A DNA stretch of 64,000 nucleotides from Chrysogorgia sp. JL179-B06 (taxonomy: Eukaryota > Cnidaria > Anthozoa > Scleralcyonacea > Chrysogorgiidae): NCBI GenBank assembly GCA_035772405.1, contig JAYKKM010000032.1, positions 2,317,001 through 2,381,000 on the forward strand. The letters are read 5' to 3'. Below, in pieces: positions 1 to 61,555 of this stretch. Within the stretch, counting starts at the first letter, position 1. Each line of letters opens with the position of its first letter. Both the position numbers and the translations under genes were made by a program. Below the pieces are notes generated by a model. That model had not been told where the DNA came from. It saw only the letters and a program-made list of their open reading frames with translations, and made no database searches.

Positions 1-480
1 TGCTAAGCTTTTGGCTTGCGACGGAAATTACTTTTCAAGGAGAATGAGAGGTATTAAAATCCGTTAAAATCAATTTCCCAAGAAGGTCAACCACTTAATA
101 ATACGCGCTCAGGCCTCAGCTCTTTTCGGTAGATAACGGTTACATGACGCAAGTCAATGCGCAGTTTGCTATATCACAGAATAAGTATCAATCAGACGTC
201 CAACTCACGGCGTTTGTTCCATTTTTATGCGCATTCGTCACCCTGTTCCCCCGGCAGTTTTATAACTTCCCTCGACTTTTCCCGGGAATTAAGGTGGCAC
301 GCATGTAAGCACGTTGCATGGGTCATATATGGCGGCTACCTGGGGCGCCTTTAATCCATGCTTTAATATACCTTCGAGTTGCCCACGTTTGATCTTCCCA
401 ATTCAGCCCCACCAACTTCAAGTAAGGATGATTTGTTTGTAATGTGCATTTGATTATATTAATATGGAAACCGCGCAATA
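1..480. other. No recognised feature
   Basis: AT-rich DNA within the last visible MELK intron, assuming the gene continues to the left. I saw no exon, RNA gene or clear repeat here. Confidence 0.5.
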
Positions 481-499
481 TAAGAATTAAATATTATAG

Positions 500-566
500 A
501 AGAATAGTGTGCTGCCTCCCAAGAATAGTGTGCTGCCTCCCCTCAGGGAGGTAGCACACTATTCTT
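500..566. repeat. Short direct plus inverted repeat
   Basis: A unit starting AGAATAGTGTGCTGCCTCCC occurs twice in direct order and once inverted just after (GGGAGGTAGCACACTATTCT). The inverted pair can form a stem of about 20 bp. Confidence 0.8.
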
Positions 567-757
567 GACGTTTCCTCTGTGTTAACTCGTGCCCAGTCAT
601 TTTCCCGAGCTAATGTATAGCCGACCAGATCTCGACTTGTTAAATTTTGCGTTTGTTTATCTGTCAGAAGTGACTCAAACGCGCATGTTCCACTACCACG
701 CTGCTTTGATATTCGCTGCTTTAGCTTCTCGAAGTTCTTGCTTGAAAGAAAATTCAC
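560..757 (-). other. Unknown open segment
   Basis: A minus-strand open frame with fairly GC-rich, codon-like text (ends MNFLSSKNFEKLKQRISKQR in reading order at its start). I do not recognise it. It could be a captured gene fragment or chance. The rest up to about 1050 shows nothing. Confidence 0.2.
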
Positions 758-1065
758 GGTAAGAACAATTACTTTCTCGTGAAAGTCTCAAGGAAAGCAG
801 TGCTCTTTCATGAGTTTATCAGCGCTGTTAACAGCACAAACTATTCCAAACTATTCCAGTTATCGAGTGGAACTCGAAAACCAACGACAATATCTTATAC
901 AAAGAGACAACATGTACTTGAATGCTTTTAACATTCATGATCACATTCCGGTGAGGTATTTTTGTCACTGAACAACTTACCAACCGTTTTTTTGTTGTTG
1001 CCGTTGGTTAGAAGACAAGTAAAACATCTCGTCCATTGAAACATGTCGATCAGTGATCGATCGGG

Positions 1066-1190
1066 GCCGTTTACACGAGCCCGGGTTGGCAGCCAACCCG
1101 GGTCGACCCGTCTGCGAATAAACTCCTGTTCAGTAGCGTTTACACGACAGCCGGGTCAACCCGTCTTGCCGGGTGACCCTCAAGTCGGAA
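1066..1190. mobile_element. MITE fragment with GTTTACACGA repeats
   Basis: GTTTACACGA occurs twice in direct order, and a near-perfect palindrome of CCCGGGTTGGC with its complement is centred near 1092. The GC-rich palindrome in AT-rich DNA is typical of short non-autonomous DNA elements. It interrupts the LINE fragment that follows. Confidence 0.5.
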
Positions 1191-2000
1191 AAGTTGTCTA
1201 CCAGTTAGGAAGTTGGCAATCCAGTTAATGAGCGCGGGATGGACGTCCATGTGTACTAGTTTGTTCAACAAGATGTTATGATCTATACGATCAAACGCTT
1301 TAGAAAAGTCGAGTAGGCAGATCCAAAAGTATGCCAGTGCCATTCAAGGTGCTCGAGCCTTTCAATGAACCGAATTGCAGAGGATCGATCTTATCAACAA
1401 CGGACTTAAACAGCCACTTATACCGGAATGACTCGAGGATTTTGCTGACGATCGGTGTAAGGGAGATTGGCCTAAAGTCAGAGTTAACGAACGCTGGCGA
1501 ACACTTTTATTGGCAGACTTCTACAGCGATGGGATGGATCCTTCTTGGACAGATGAATTAAAAATAGCGCACAGAGAACAGAAGCATTCTCACGAAGGAA
1601 CCATGCGGAAATCTCGTCAGGACCGGCAGACGAATGAAGCTTTGATGAAAGAAGCGCCATTTTTGTATCGTGAACGGAGATGTAGAAATCAGCTGGAAAT
1701 TCGTTCACGGGTAAAGGTGACCAGTCTAAAGCAGGAAGTGAGGATCCAACAGCAATAAACGTGTCGTTAAACAAGTTAGCAAGTGCCACGTCCGAATAAG
1801 ATTGTCCTTCATGAGTCAGGTGGTGACATTTTTCCTGGAAGAAAGGCCAGCAATACGCTTAACAGCTGTCCACCACTTTCGCGGGTTGGACTGATATGCA
1901 CACACAGATCGTTGTAACAAATGCCATGATTTTTTACGCTGTTGACCTCATGATGGTAGTCCAGGTTATAACTTTTCCTATCCTTTAAACTGCTATTGAA
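1190..2000 (-). pseudogene. Non-LTR reverse transcriptase fragment
   Basis: Minus-strand text in several frames matches LINE reverse transcriptase and its upstream linker. It reads from an SNPRKWWTAVKRI segment through AGPDEISAWFLRENA and DFRPISLTPIVSKILESF to LLDFSKAFDRIDHNILLNK. These are RT blocks 1 to 3 and the first catalytic aspartate region. Frameshifts and stops break it, and the YADD block is lost at the MITE boundary near 1190. The style is CR1/Rex-like. Confidence 0.8.
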
Positions 2001-2020
2001 GTCAATTCCCCTACTTTTTT

Positions 2021-2262
2021 ACACATGTCATATATGAGCTGGGAGACACAGGCTCAAATCCTGTGTCGGACCACCACTCAGGGTCTTAAAAATAATTGAG
2101 GAGAAAGTGCTGCCTTTGCAATAATACCAGCAAATGGTAAGACTTTCGGGTCTTCTCGGATAACGACCTTAAATCGTAGGCCCTCGGAACCCCTATCTAG
2201 CCTGTTGGGGTATCCCGTTCACCTATGAAGAGTGATAAATCTAATAAACTAAACTAAATATT
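2021..2262 (+). mobile_element. tRNA-derived SINE, copy 1
   Basis: The B-box-like GGCTCAAATCCTGTGTCGG lies near 2051. The body (CTTTCGGGTCTTCTCGG, TAGGCCCTCGGAACCCC) and a 3' tail rich in TAAACTAAA match the inverted copy at 19612-19885. This copy lacks most of the tRNA head with the A box. It is non-coding and depends on a partner LINE for movement. Confidence 0.8.
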
Positions 2263-2419
2263 AAGGTCTCGGCCCTGGAAGATACCCCTACACCCGGTGC
2301 TGATCAATTACAATGAGCTCGACTTAAGAGTAATTAATGAGAATACAGCTAAGCTTCAAAAGAATCAAGATATTGTGCGAAGTGCGGAGGGAATATTTAT
2401 ATACAGATATCGATGAAAT

Positions 2420-2560
2420 ACTAGGTTTTCTCCTATTCAGAAAAAATGATATCTTCATACATGAAGATAAAGATGACATCTTCACTGTGAGCAGTGAAAA
2501 TATAATTTTTATCTTCACCTGTGAATTTATCATCATCGATTTCAATATAATAAACAGACA
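2420..2560. repeat. Short-period foldback sequence
   Basis: GATATCTTCATACATGAAGAT and later GATGACATCTTCACTGTGAG form small overlapping hairpins. Similar GAAGATGACATCTTC wording is common in repeats of this window (58.3-59.3 kb). Confidence 0.45.
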
Positions 2561-2611
2561 TTACATGGCCGCTTGCAGATGATAATATCGAATATAAATT
2601 TCCATCACATG

Positions 2612-3564
2612 CAGGGCTCAAAATAACGGCCGGTAGGTCGCCGGTCAAAATGACCGGTCAACTTGATTTTAGCTCGGTCAAAATCTGTTTTTGACCGGTC
2701 ATTAATACGCATACACTTACATGTGAAACAAATGATAACGAATTTGTTTCGAGACATCGCTTTTATTGTTTCATGTTTTAAACGCTCAAGACGTTAGCAA
2801 TCACATTGTAAAAGTGAACAGGCAACGTTATCATCGTTGCAGATTAGGTACGACAAAAACATTGTTTGTTCTTGTCCAAAACGTAAATATATGCTGGTTG
2901 CACTTGAAAGGTTTCGATTTTGTTTCGGAGGAAGGAGGTGAACAGAGTGACGACGAGGAAGCAATGGAGGGTAGTGACGTCGAGGGTACAGACTCAGTCA
3001 AGCAAGATATAACACTTTGATAAGAGAGCTGGCTGAGTTGGAATGAAGAGTTTGTGCTGCTCTTGACTTAACTTTGAAAGTTAACATGTGTTCAATTTAT
3101 ACACAATTGACAAGAATAACGCTTTGGTTTCTTTTGCGTTATTGTTTTTGGTATTTGTCAATTGGTAATAATTATTTAGGTAGGCAAGTCATTTTAGGCT
3201 AAATATAGTAAGTGGGATGAAAAATTTAACTCCGTCAAAGACTACATGTACAATGAGTAAAGTTTATTACTCAATATTAAGATATCTAGAAAACAATAAA
3301 ATTTTATTTACTTTAGACAACCACGAAACTTGACGTACTTACAGTGAAATTGCGTACTCGCCATGAAATATACCTCGAAATATACAGTCTTTCTCTGATA
3401 AGATTTCAGCAGATATGCCGAAGAGAAAAAACTATTTCAAATTCTATCGGAAGGCATACAAATGTGTCGACCCGTCAAAATGACCGGTGAGGTAAAAAAG
3501 TGACCGGTCAAGAGGCATTTTTGGCCGGTCATTGTCCATTGACCGGCCGTTATTTTGAGCCCTG
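2612..3564. mobile_element. hAT-like non-autonomous element
   Basis: Terminal inverted repeats begin CAGGGCTCAAAATAACGGCC at 2612 and end with its complement at 3564. Subterminal ACCGGTC/GACCGGT motifs recur many times at both ends. A CAGGG terminus and dense subterminal motifs are typical of hAT elements. No clean 8-bp duplication is visible. An open frame at 2766-3020 with an acidic end (GGEQSDDEEAMEGSD) may be a remnant or captured text. No transposase motif is seen. Confidence 0.75.
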
Positions 3565-3841
3565 CATCACTCGAAGATTAAATTCGTATCTGCACACGGT
3601 AATGTAATATACTATATATCTCATTATTGTGGTGAAGACGCTAAAACAGAAAGTTTTTAAATATTGTTTTCCTGAAACTTACACTCTGTTCTTTGCAGTT
3701 AATGGCGTCCCAAAGTCATAGTTGGACACAGATACGGGGACCGGGATATCTGTAAAAACAATTAAAATTTTAGCAACATTGAGTTAGTTAAAATCGACAG
3801 AAAAATGGATTAATACTAAATTATATTTTGATTTACTTTCA

Positions 3842-4372
3842 TTAAAGTGCCCCTGTGATCAAATTTTCGCCATCCCGAATTTTTACATATTTGTAAAGAG
3901 CATGGTGTTCTTACTTAACTTGCCAAATTTCAAGCAATTGGGAGCATAGGAAGTCGCCTTTTCAGACTGTTTTTATATACGGCCACCATTACTCGAACAT
4001 GTTCCGGACGCTTAGGTTCTGATTAGAGGAAGTGATGTCAAAGACTCAACACGTGGCTAGTTGTGTATGAATATAAAGGTACTTGGGGAAAACTTTCTAT
4101 TGTAACTTGTCGTATAATTCCATAAAGCTTTGTCACGTGTTGAGTCTCTGACGTCACAATCACATACTCTGCTGTGGAGTCGCGGGCTCGTCTGGAACAA
4201 GTTTTGAGCAATGGCGGACAAAATGTGGGCGACTTGGAGGTTAAATTTCTTGTGATAGAATGTTTTTTCCCCATTTTTTTGGCAAATGCGAACATTTATT
4301 AACCTAAAATGATGTTCTGTAACAAAAAATGCCAGGAAACGTAATGTAATATTTCGTCACAGGAGCACTTTA
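3842..4372. mobile_element. MITE with AAAGTGC ends, copy a
   Basis: The ends read AAAGTGCCCCTGTGATCAAA and the near complement TCGTCACAGGAGCACTTT. Inner inverted segments carry AGACTCAACACGTGG and TGACGTCAC. The layout matches the 9478-10061 element. It is non-coding. Confidence 0.75.
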
Positions 4373-4639
4373 AAAAAATTTCCTTCAAAGCAATACCATT
4401 CACACCCACATTCTACCACAATGCTTTGCGAACTTAAATTAACTGTGATAAATGCTAAACATGGTCGGCACTAGATCATGGTCGAGACATGCAAACATAT
4501 TCAGCGTGACGCACGCGTGAGTCACAGCCGCCGTGCCGTACGCCGTGCCGAACGGAAATAATTTGCGTTACGCGAGCACGAATATAGAAATACGTATCGG
4601 CAATAATCCCTCACATTTTGTGTGTGTTTGTAAATAATA

Positions 4640-5225
4640 TTTTAGTTTAATGATTTGCAAGTGCTGGGTATACCTGATGTTCTGAAACGTTTACACCAGG
4701 TGTTCAATAATTTACTTGATCGTGTCACCGATGGTGTTGCTTTCATGATCATGTTCGGTTCATTATGAATTCGCCTCAACTTGAGTATCCCATTTCGCTG
4801 CCGTTCATGTCTAGAAAGCGACTGACTGTCGAAAGAATCTTAGCTGAAATCGAACGAGTGATCCAGTCAAACGATACATTCACCTTAGATGACATGATTA
4901 CAGTAAATATTATTTATGTCGAGATGCCGAACAATGAGATGGAAAGAAAACGAACGTGATGGCAAACCTAGACAAGTATCTGAATTTAAGAGCCATAGTC
5001 CGTATTCAAAATAAGGACAATCTCTGTCTCTCGTGCCATTACCGTCGCAAAAGCCAAAATCGATGAACGTTATCCATACATTAAAAATTATCGAAGGCCA
5101 ATGGTGAACTTGCTTATGAATTGCACAAAAAAGCCAACGTTCCATTGCAGTGCGGTATCGAAGTTATTTGGGCGACTAAATAAACATTGTCTCAAATTAA
5201 CATTCTTTCGGTGGACACTTATTTA
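4640..5225 (+). pseudogene. Maverick/Polinton-type DNA polymerase B fragment
   Basis: Conceptual text in two frames resembles the N-terminal part of the protein-primed family B DNA polymerase of Maverick/Polinton (adintovirus-like) elements. Recognisable pieces are SPQLEYPISLPFMSRK, RILAEIERVIQSND and, after a break near 4950, AIVRIQNKDNLC followed by an AKAKID segment. There is at least one frameshift, then stops beyond 5195. No polymerase catalytic motif (SLYP, DTD) is present. It is an old inactive remnant. Family recognition is from memory. Confidence 0.5.
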
Positions 5226-5494
5226 CATTGAATTACTCCGGCCCGGAGGCGTCAAAACGTATTTACCTTTACGCCCACGATAACCATTCCGCCGAGCGGG
5301 TGAAAAGCCTGGGTACGAGTACATGTAATCTCATGTATGCTAGCGTTACTCTCTCGCAAGAAGTATTGCCATGTCTGTAGTGATGAACGCGTGGCGAAAG
5401 GCGTGATTCAAATTACTAATAACCGCGCAAATTACTAATAACTTTGCTTACAGTGTTTCACTCATGGTTTCTGGCGTTTACAGTTTTGTATCGG

Positions 5495-5890
5495 TTCTTA
5501 AATAGTCCTCCTATAGTCCTCTGATAGTCCTAAATAGTCCTCTTGTAGTCATAAATAGTCCACCTGTGGTCATAAATAGTCCTCCTATAGTCCTAAATAG
5601 TCCTCTGATAGTCTTAAATAATCGTCCTATAGTCCTAAATAGTCCTAAATAGTCCTCCGATAGTCCTAAATAGTCCTCTTGTAGTCCTAAATAGTTCACC
5701 TGTGGTCATAAATAGTCCTCCTATAGTCCTAAATAGTCCTCTGATAGTCTTAAATAATCGTCCTATAGTCCTAAATAGTCCTAAATAGTCCTCCGATAGT
5801 CCTAAATAGTCATCTTGTAGTCCTAAATAGTCCTCCTGTAGGCCTAAATAGTCCTCTGATAGTCCCAAATAATCCTCCTATAGTCCTAAG
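5495..5890. repeat. Minisatellite, AGTCCTAAAT-based
   Basis: About 400 bp of tandem text built from AGTCCTAAAT and AGTCCTCCTAT / AGTCCTCTGAT variants. A larger block of about 140-150 bp is repeated (5575-5700 against 5715-5850). Its open frames (GLFRTI repeats on the minus strand) are products of the period and not genes. A TA-dinucleotide run follows at 5920-5938. Confidence 0.9.
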
Positions 5891-6209
5891 TAAGACGAGA
5901 TGAAATAAAATAAATAGGGCTTATATATATATATATATGCCAAAAGGGTGTCAAAAGTAGAAAGTAGCCAATCAAATGCACGGGAGATAAACAAACTAAT
6001 AATTAATGAGATGCGAAAAGTTAAATCATTTGCTATTTTTACAGTTGATCAGCAAACAGACTGAGGGGGAGAGAGAAGTGACAGGTCCAATATTCAAGGG
6101 GATTAGGCGATAGTAAAGCAGTAAGAAGCAAAAACTTGAAAAGGAACGAAAGTGCATGAGCTAATAATAAAAAAGTTCCAAGGAAACTAAAATAACAAAA
6201 AACTTGTAG

Positions 6210-6620
6210 GAAATTAAATAAAAGAAAAACGCTCGTTGAGACCAAGAGGATGTGTGGTGCCAAGTTTAAAAATGAGACGCTTCTCTTGCCGTTTGCGGTT
6301 ATCGTTACCACCGGAGATGGGAAGGATGGCACAGACTTTCATGTCTGAAACCAAGTTGTTAGAGCTGTTGAAATGGTGAGCTACAGGTTTGTCAACACCA
6401 TTGTTCCTCACGGAACGAAGATGTTCAGCAAACCTGTCTGAAAGGCGTGTCGCCCAGTTTCACAGATGTAGATTTTAGGGCATTTATCGCAAGAAATGTA
6501 ATAAATGATGTTGGTGGACGTGCATGAAAAAGTATGACGGATTGTGTGGTCGAATTTGGGGGCAGTAATAACTGTAGTGGGATTGAGAAAAGGGCATGTG
6601 TAGCAGCGGAAAGTAGTACA
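6210..6620 (-). pseudogene. Penelope-like element, GIY-YIG endonuclease end
   Basis: The minus strand encodes IIYYISCDKCPKIYICETG, the GIY-YIG core, then after a frameshift VRNNGVDKPVAHHFN and KLGTTHPLGLNE. This order matches the C-terminal endonuclease of Penelope retroelements, including the conserved arginine, histidine and final GLN motif. The reverse transcriptase part is absent. The remnant lies about 67 bases 3' of the MELK linker exon donor. Confidence 0.75.
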
Positions 6621-6686
6621 TAGTGCCCTTAAACAAAATACCTGTTCCTGCTGCTATAATAAAAACCCACTATTCGGCAAACTTAC

Positions 6687-57268
<50,582 letters not shown>

Positions 57269-57560
57269 CTTGTAATCTATTTGATGATCGCAATTGTAAA
57301 ATCAACCTAAAATGGCTAAATGTACAATATATATAAGATTGGGTGTCTTCCTGAATAAGTTAACACAGTTCTTTCAAACCCAATGAATATATTTAACCAA
57401 ATGTACACAAAACCACAAGGCCAGCTCATATAGTCAGTTGAATAAACAGTATGCCGTTTGGCCGCTTTTCTTTTATGTTATTTGATCTCTGTATTTCCGA
57501 CCGCGACCCGCGGTCATCTATGTTTGAATCAAATGTCACATCCAATGAAATTATAGGCGT
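57269..57560 (-). promoter_or_regulatory. MELK 5' leader and presumed promoter region
   Basis: This lies directly 5' of the MELK start codon. A TATATATA run at about 57336 and a GC palindrome, GACCGCGACCCGCGGTC, at about 57501 are visible. No transcription start can be assigned from sequence alone. Confidence 0.35.
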
Positions 57561-58070
57561 GGGGGTGGGGGGCGGGGGGGTGCTGCATCCCCAATTTTTC
57601 TGAAAATTAATTATATTTTGGCAAAAATATAAAATAATTTTTTATTGTTGACATTATTTGTTAGCCGCGCAACCAGAGGCGAGGTCGCGCGAAGACTGGG
57701 GACGGGTAGATTGAAAATGGAAACGTAGGGTCATCACCTACCTATACTATCAAGTTTTGTGATTGGTTGATTAAAACAATAAAACAATAGAATCAACCAC
57801 AAAGAAACCAATGTTACCTAACCACTTTTGTTCCATATAGCCAATCGCAAAACCTGTTCATTTTAGGTACGTATTTACTGCAAAGCCTCAGCCATATGTA
57901 AATTTCGAAAATGAGAACCGTTTAAAGTAAACCGGGTAAAGTGATCAGTTCAAAGATAAATAAATTACATTGCTTTTTGATATTACAAATTTATTGAATT
58001 GAACACAACAGTTGGTCCTTCGAGCCGGATTAAAAGCCAGATTAAAAGATGCCCGAGGTAAACAAGTAAT
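57561..58070. other. No recognised gene; G-run
   Basis: A G-rich stretch (GGGGGTGGGGGGCGGGGGGG) lies at 57560-57579. Nothing else supported. Confidence 0.5.
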
Positions 58071-58075
58071 ATTTG

Positions 58076-58207
58076 GCATTTCACTCGATTAAACTACATG
58101 TTCTCAGGATTTATGGTGAAGGAAAATTTTGAGTGTTGGAATATATACATTTTAAGACCAAACCGGGACCAGTTGCGAAAGATGCAACTACAAGGCCTTC
58201 CGGCTGG
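58076..58207 (-). mobile_element. SINE body and tail, second family
   Basis: The inverted counterpart of 23257-23342 continues into the ACATGTAGTTTAATCGAG tail found at 23120-23164. The tRNA head is missing. An AT run follows. Confidence 0.7.
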
Positions 58208-58746
58208 AATATATATATATATATATAATCAACTGATATATTAGAGCTCTTTCAAGTAGAAATTATTAATAGCACTTTAAAATAAAGAACATAGAATGAT
58301 TATTTAGATTATACCTTTAACTTCAACTGATTAAGAAAGATGAAACATCTTTAAAATCTGCCAGCAAAAGATGACACATCTTTCTGTCACAAGAGTTTCC
58401 GTTAAAATATCTAAATAATCAGCTTACTATACTGATGTTTCAAATAAACTATATTAACAGCACTGAATTTAATGTAAAATGGACCGAATGATGATAAAGA
58501 TACTGTCAATTAACTTCAACTGATTAAGAAAAGATGATAACATCTTCAAAATCTGCCGGCAAAAGATGACACATCTTTCGGTGCTACAAGAGTCCATTAA
58601 AATATCTAAATAATCAGCTTATACTATACAATACTCGTACAATCTCGATTGTGACTGGCTAAAAAACCTACAGACAATTATTGATGTCTTGCCACCTACA
58701 AAATATCAAAAATTGTCTGTATAGGACCTACAGTGTAGGTGACTTA

Positions 58747-58877
58747 GGCCCCGTACACACGGAAACGTTTTCCTGCGTTTTTGTATTGTTTCAAGTAATG
58801 AGCTGGTTGTTCTCGATTCCCTTGAGAACAGTAAACAATACAAAAACGCAGGAAAACGTTTCCGTGTGTACGGGGGC
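58747..58877. mobile_element. MITE with GGCCCCGTACACACGGAAAC ends
   Basis: GGCCCCGTACACACGGAAAC and its complement GTACGGGGGC bound a near-palindrome with ACAATACAAAAACGCAGG arms. It is flanked by TTA and ATA, consistent with a TA or 3-bp target. Confidence 0.92.
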
Positions 58878-58899
58878 ATAATTGTTTTTGCGTGGCTTA

Positions 58900-59016
58900 G
58901 GCCCGGGTCAAACGTCGAACTTTTCATGAGACGAACTCAATGTAAATTAACAAACTCTTTTGTTTAAGCATTGCATTGAATTCGACTCATGAAATGTTCG
59001 ACGTTTGACCTGGGCC
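58900..59016. mobile_element. MITE with GGCCCGGGTCAAACGTCG ends
   Basis: GGCCCGGGTCAAACGTCGAAC is mirrored by TTCGACGTTTGACCTGGGCC. It is flanked by TTA and TAA. A relative is at 46765. Confidence 0.92.
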
Positions 59017-59329
59017 TAACTTCCATATAATTGTAATCAAGAATTATCCAGACCTCGGCCAATGTTATCCACCCCAGCCTTCGGCTTCGGCAGATAACAT
59101 TGACCTCGGTCTGGATAATTATTGATATCATGCTCAGCCTCATCCAATAATTGTTTATTAACAGCACTGGACCGAATGATTATAAAGATACTTTAATTAA
59201 CTTCAACTGATTAAGAAAAGATGACAACATCTTCAACATCTACCAGCAAAAGATGACACATCTTTCTGACACAAGAGTTTCCGTTAAAATATCTATAAAT
59301 AATCAGCTTATACTAATGTACAGTGTGTA

Positions 59330-60130
59330 TCAAAAAAATATGTACGCACTGCGTACATGTATCTATTGCCTACTGACTAATGAAAAGTATTTTATGGCAT
59401 AGAAAGCGAATAGGTGAGACACATAACAACTCAGGAAATTTGGGATTTAATTAAAGGATTTTGTTACAACAATGTGAAAGTAATAGTGAGTAACTACTAA
59501 TCATAATGCAAGATCTCATTATCAGTTATCCAGTACTGCAGGTAAAGGAAATCGGTTGTGACAACATCTACCTTTAGTACGACTGGTATAAAGTTGACAA
59601 ATGAAGAATGTCATCAATATAATCATGAGAGCGATCACATTGGTGTTCTTCAACACGCATGTAGTAGAAGCTATAGATTTTAATTAATATAAATGTTTGC
59701 AGATTTTTCCAATGTGGGTTTCCTTTATGTCAAACTTTGTATGATGTTGAGAGGCAGCACAGTTGCAGCAGTAACTGAACCTGTTTCATCTGTAGTATAA
59801 GTGTGTGACATGTTGCATTAGTGCAATAGTATGGTATAGGACTTGTTGCAGCAATATAGCTCTAATTGTTTTTCATTCTGTTAAAATTGTGCTGCTATTT
59901 TATTTCCAAATTTTTGGAGCCTATCGGCAGGGTGTTTGGGACTGGGTACGAGGTTTGTCCCCAGACATCCTTGAAAATGAGTTTTCATAAAACAGGAGCT
60001 ACAAAAAAATGTATTGTCTAGGGCCCGGTATAGTGTTAATCAGTTAATCCAGGCCTTGTTGTCGTACTAGCAGATTTGTGTATTAATTACATACATGTGT
60101 GTAAATGTATGGTACATTCGTAATATGACA
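59330..60130. other. No recognised feature
   Basis: AT-rich intergenic DNA between family Q and the LINE. A short frame at 59805-59990 is not recognised. Confidence 0.45.
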
Positions 60131-60137
60131 TGGCGTC

Positions 60138-60563
60138 ATGGCGTCGATGTTGGCATTGAAGCTTCTCCTGTCGATATTGACAATTTTGTGTGTCAGGAAG
60201 CCAAGTTTTGTTTCTTCAAACTCGGTATGTTACTCCTTTTCATCTTATGATGCTCCAGACACATACACTACAAGGATAATGACATCGATATGGGTATACA
60301 AACAAGAAAAAGGAATAAATATTAGACCCAGCTCAGCGCTGAAGATTCTACTGATTGTTGCTGGAGATATCGAACTCTGCCCTGGACCCTGTGCAAGATG
60401 TAACATATGTAGCAAATCAATTCGAAAGAACCAGACTGCCTCAAACTGTGATGTCTGTAATGAGATGTTCCATCTAAAGTGTCTTATAGACAAATTTGAG
60501 ACCGGGAAAGAAATACTTCGCTGTAATTTATGCAACATAAATGACTTTCAATCACTGAGATGA
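60138..60563 (+). pseudogene. LINE N-terminus: signal-like, 2A-like motif, PHD finger
   Basis: The frame starts MASMLALKLLLSILTILCV, a typical hydrophobic signal-like segment. LLIVAGDIELCPGP at residues 71-84 resembles the ribosome-skipping 2A motif (D-V/I-E-x-N-P-G-P) with Asn replaced by Cys. The zinc finger is C88-x2-C91, C104-x2-C107, H112-x2-C115, C129-x2-C132, a complete C4HC3 PHD set. The same order is seen in some CR1-like elements of marine invertebrates. A frameshift near 60560 separates it from the endonuclease. Confidence 0.85.
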
Positions 60564-61555
60564 AGAAGAACCACCTCGTGTATATGAAGATCTAAATAAT
60601 TGTCTGAAGAGTAGAGGCTTAAAGATCTTTCATCAGAACGTGAATGGTCTGCTTCATAAAATAAACAGTATTCAAATATTGGCACAAGAAACATCCAAGA
60701 ATATTCATATTTTTGGTATTAGTGAAACTCATCATTTAACGAAAATGTAAATGACAATGAAGTTGTTGTTGATGGGTACGATTTTGTCAGAATAGATCGC
60801 AAGAGTGGCCAGGGAGGCGGAGTTGGTTGCTACTTAAGAAAGGACCTAAATTGGCAAAGACGACAAGATCTCGAAAGGGAAGGTATCGAAGCTATTTGGC
60901 TGGAAATTCTCATTAAAAACGCGAATCAAATCCTAGTCTGTATTATTTATCGCTCGATTTATCGGCCGCCCGATCATCTAAATATTTGGATAAGAATTTT
61001 GATAACAAATTTGAAAACATGATTAGCATAGGTGTAAATGATAATAACAAAGAGGTAATTGTCTTGGGAGATCTTAATTGCAATTACCTAAGAAAGGACG
61101 ATCATATAATAATAAAATATATTTTAAAAGTAAACGGATTGAAGCAGATGGTGATTCAACCAACAAGAATAACAAGCAGATCGTGTACTATGATTGATAT
61201 AATCGCAACAACGCATGAACATCAAGTTATTAAGAGTGTAATCCTTGCAAATGGCTTAAGCGATCACGACCTCACAGGAATTATCCGGAAAATGAACTGT
61301 CTTAAATTTAAACCACGCAAAAAAAGGAAGAAAGATATAACGATATAACGTTTTGTCGTTTCAACAAGACCTTGAGAAACTCCCGTCGGATGAGATCACA
61401 TCGGATACAGATGTAAGCAGTGCTCGGTCATTGACAAGCATATTCCTTCATAGATAAAACTGTGAGAGGAAGGGATTGCCCATGGCTGCTTACCCGTGAG
61501 ATTAGGCTAAAGATGAAAGAACGAGATAAATTGTTACAAAGGGCACGGAAAACGG
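60564..61555 (+). pseudogene. LINE APE-type endonuclease domain
   Basis: In order it has LKIFHQNVNGLLHKINSIQI, FGISETHH, GGGVGCYLRKDLNW, CIIYRSIYRPP, VIVLGDLNCNYL, RSCTMIDIIATT and LSDHDLTGI. These are the main catalytic blocks (QN, ET, R-GGG, GDxN, SDH). Frameshifts lie near 60740, 60985 and 61348. Text after 61348 leads to the linker (MRDK-like KERDKLLQRARKT), which a DNA element interrupts. Confidence 0.87.

Larger units (their letters stand above)
58621..59160. mobile_element. Repeat family Q copy with two nested MITEs
   Basis: The outer parts match 44500-44760. At the site corresponding to GTGACGTAATTG there is one MITE, and at the site corresponding to GTGACTTACTTCC another. The extra AGCCTTCGGCTTCGGC foldback near 59080 is also absent from the other copy. 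Confidence 0.85.
58310..59320. repeat. Three direct copies of a 150-180-bp unit
   Basis: Units at about 58316-58450, 58505-58625 and 59205-59310 share AACTTCAACTGATTAAGAAA, ATGACACATCTTTC and AAATAATCAGCTTA. The third is parted from the second by the family Q element. Confidence 0.8.

Noticed and set aside
5511..5868. Open frames of GLFRTI repeats
   Set aside because: They arise from the AGTCCTAAAT minisatellite; all frames show repeats and none has a gene context.
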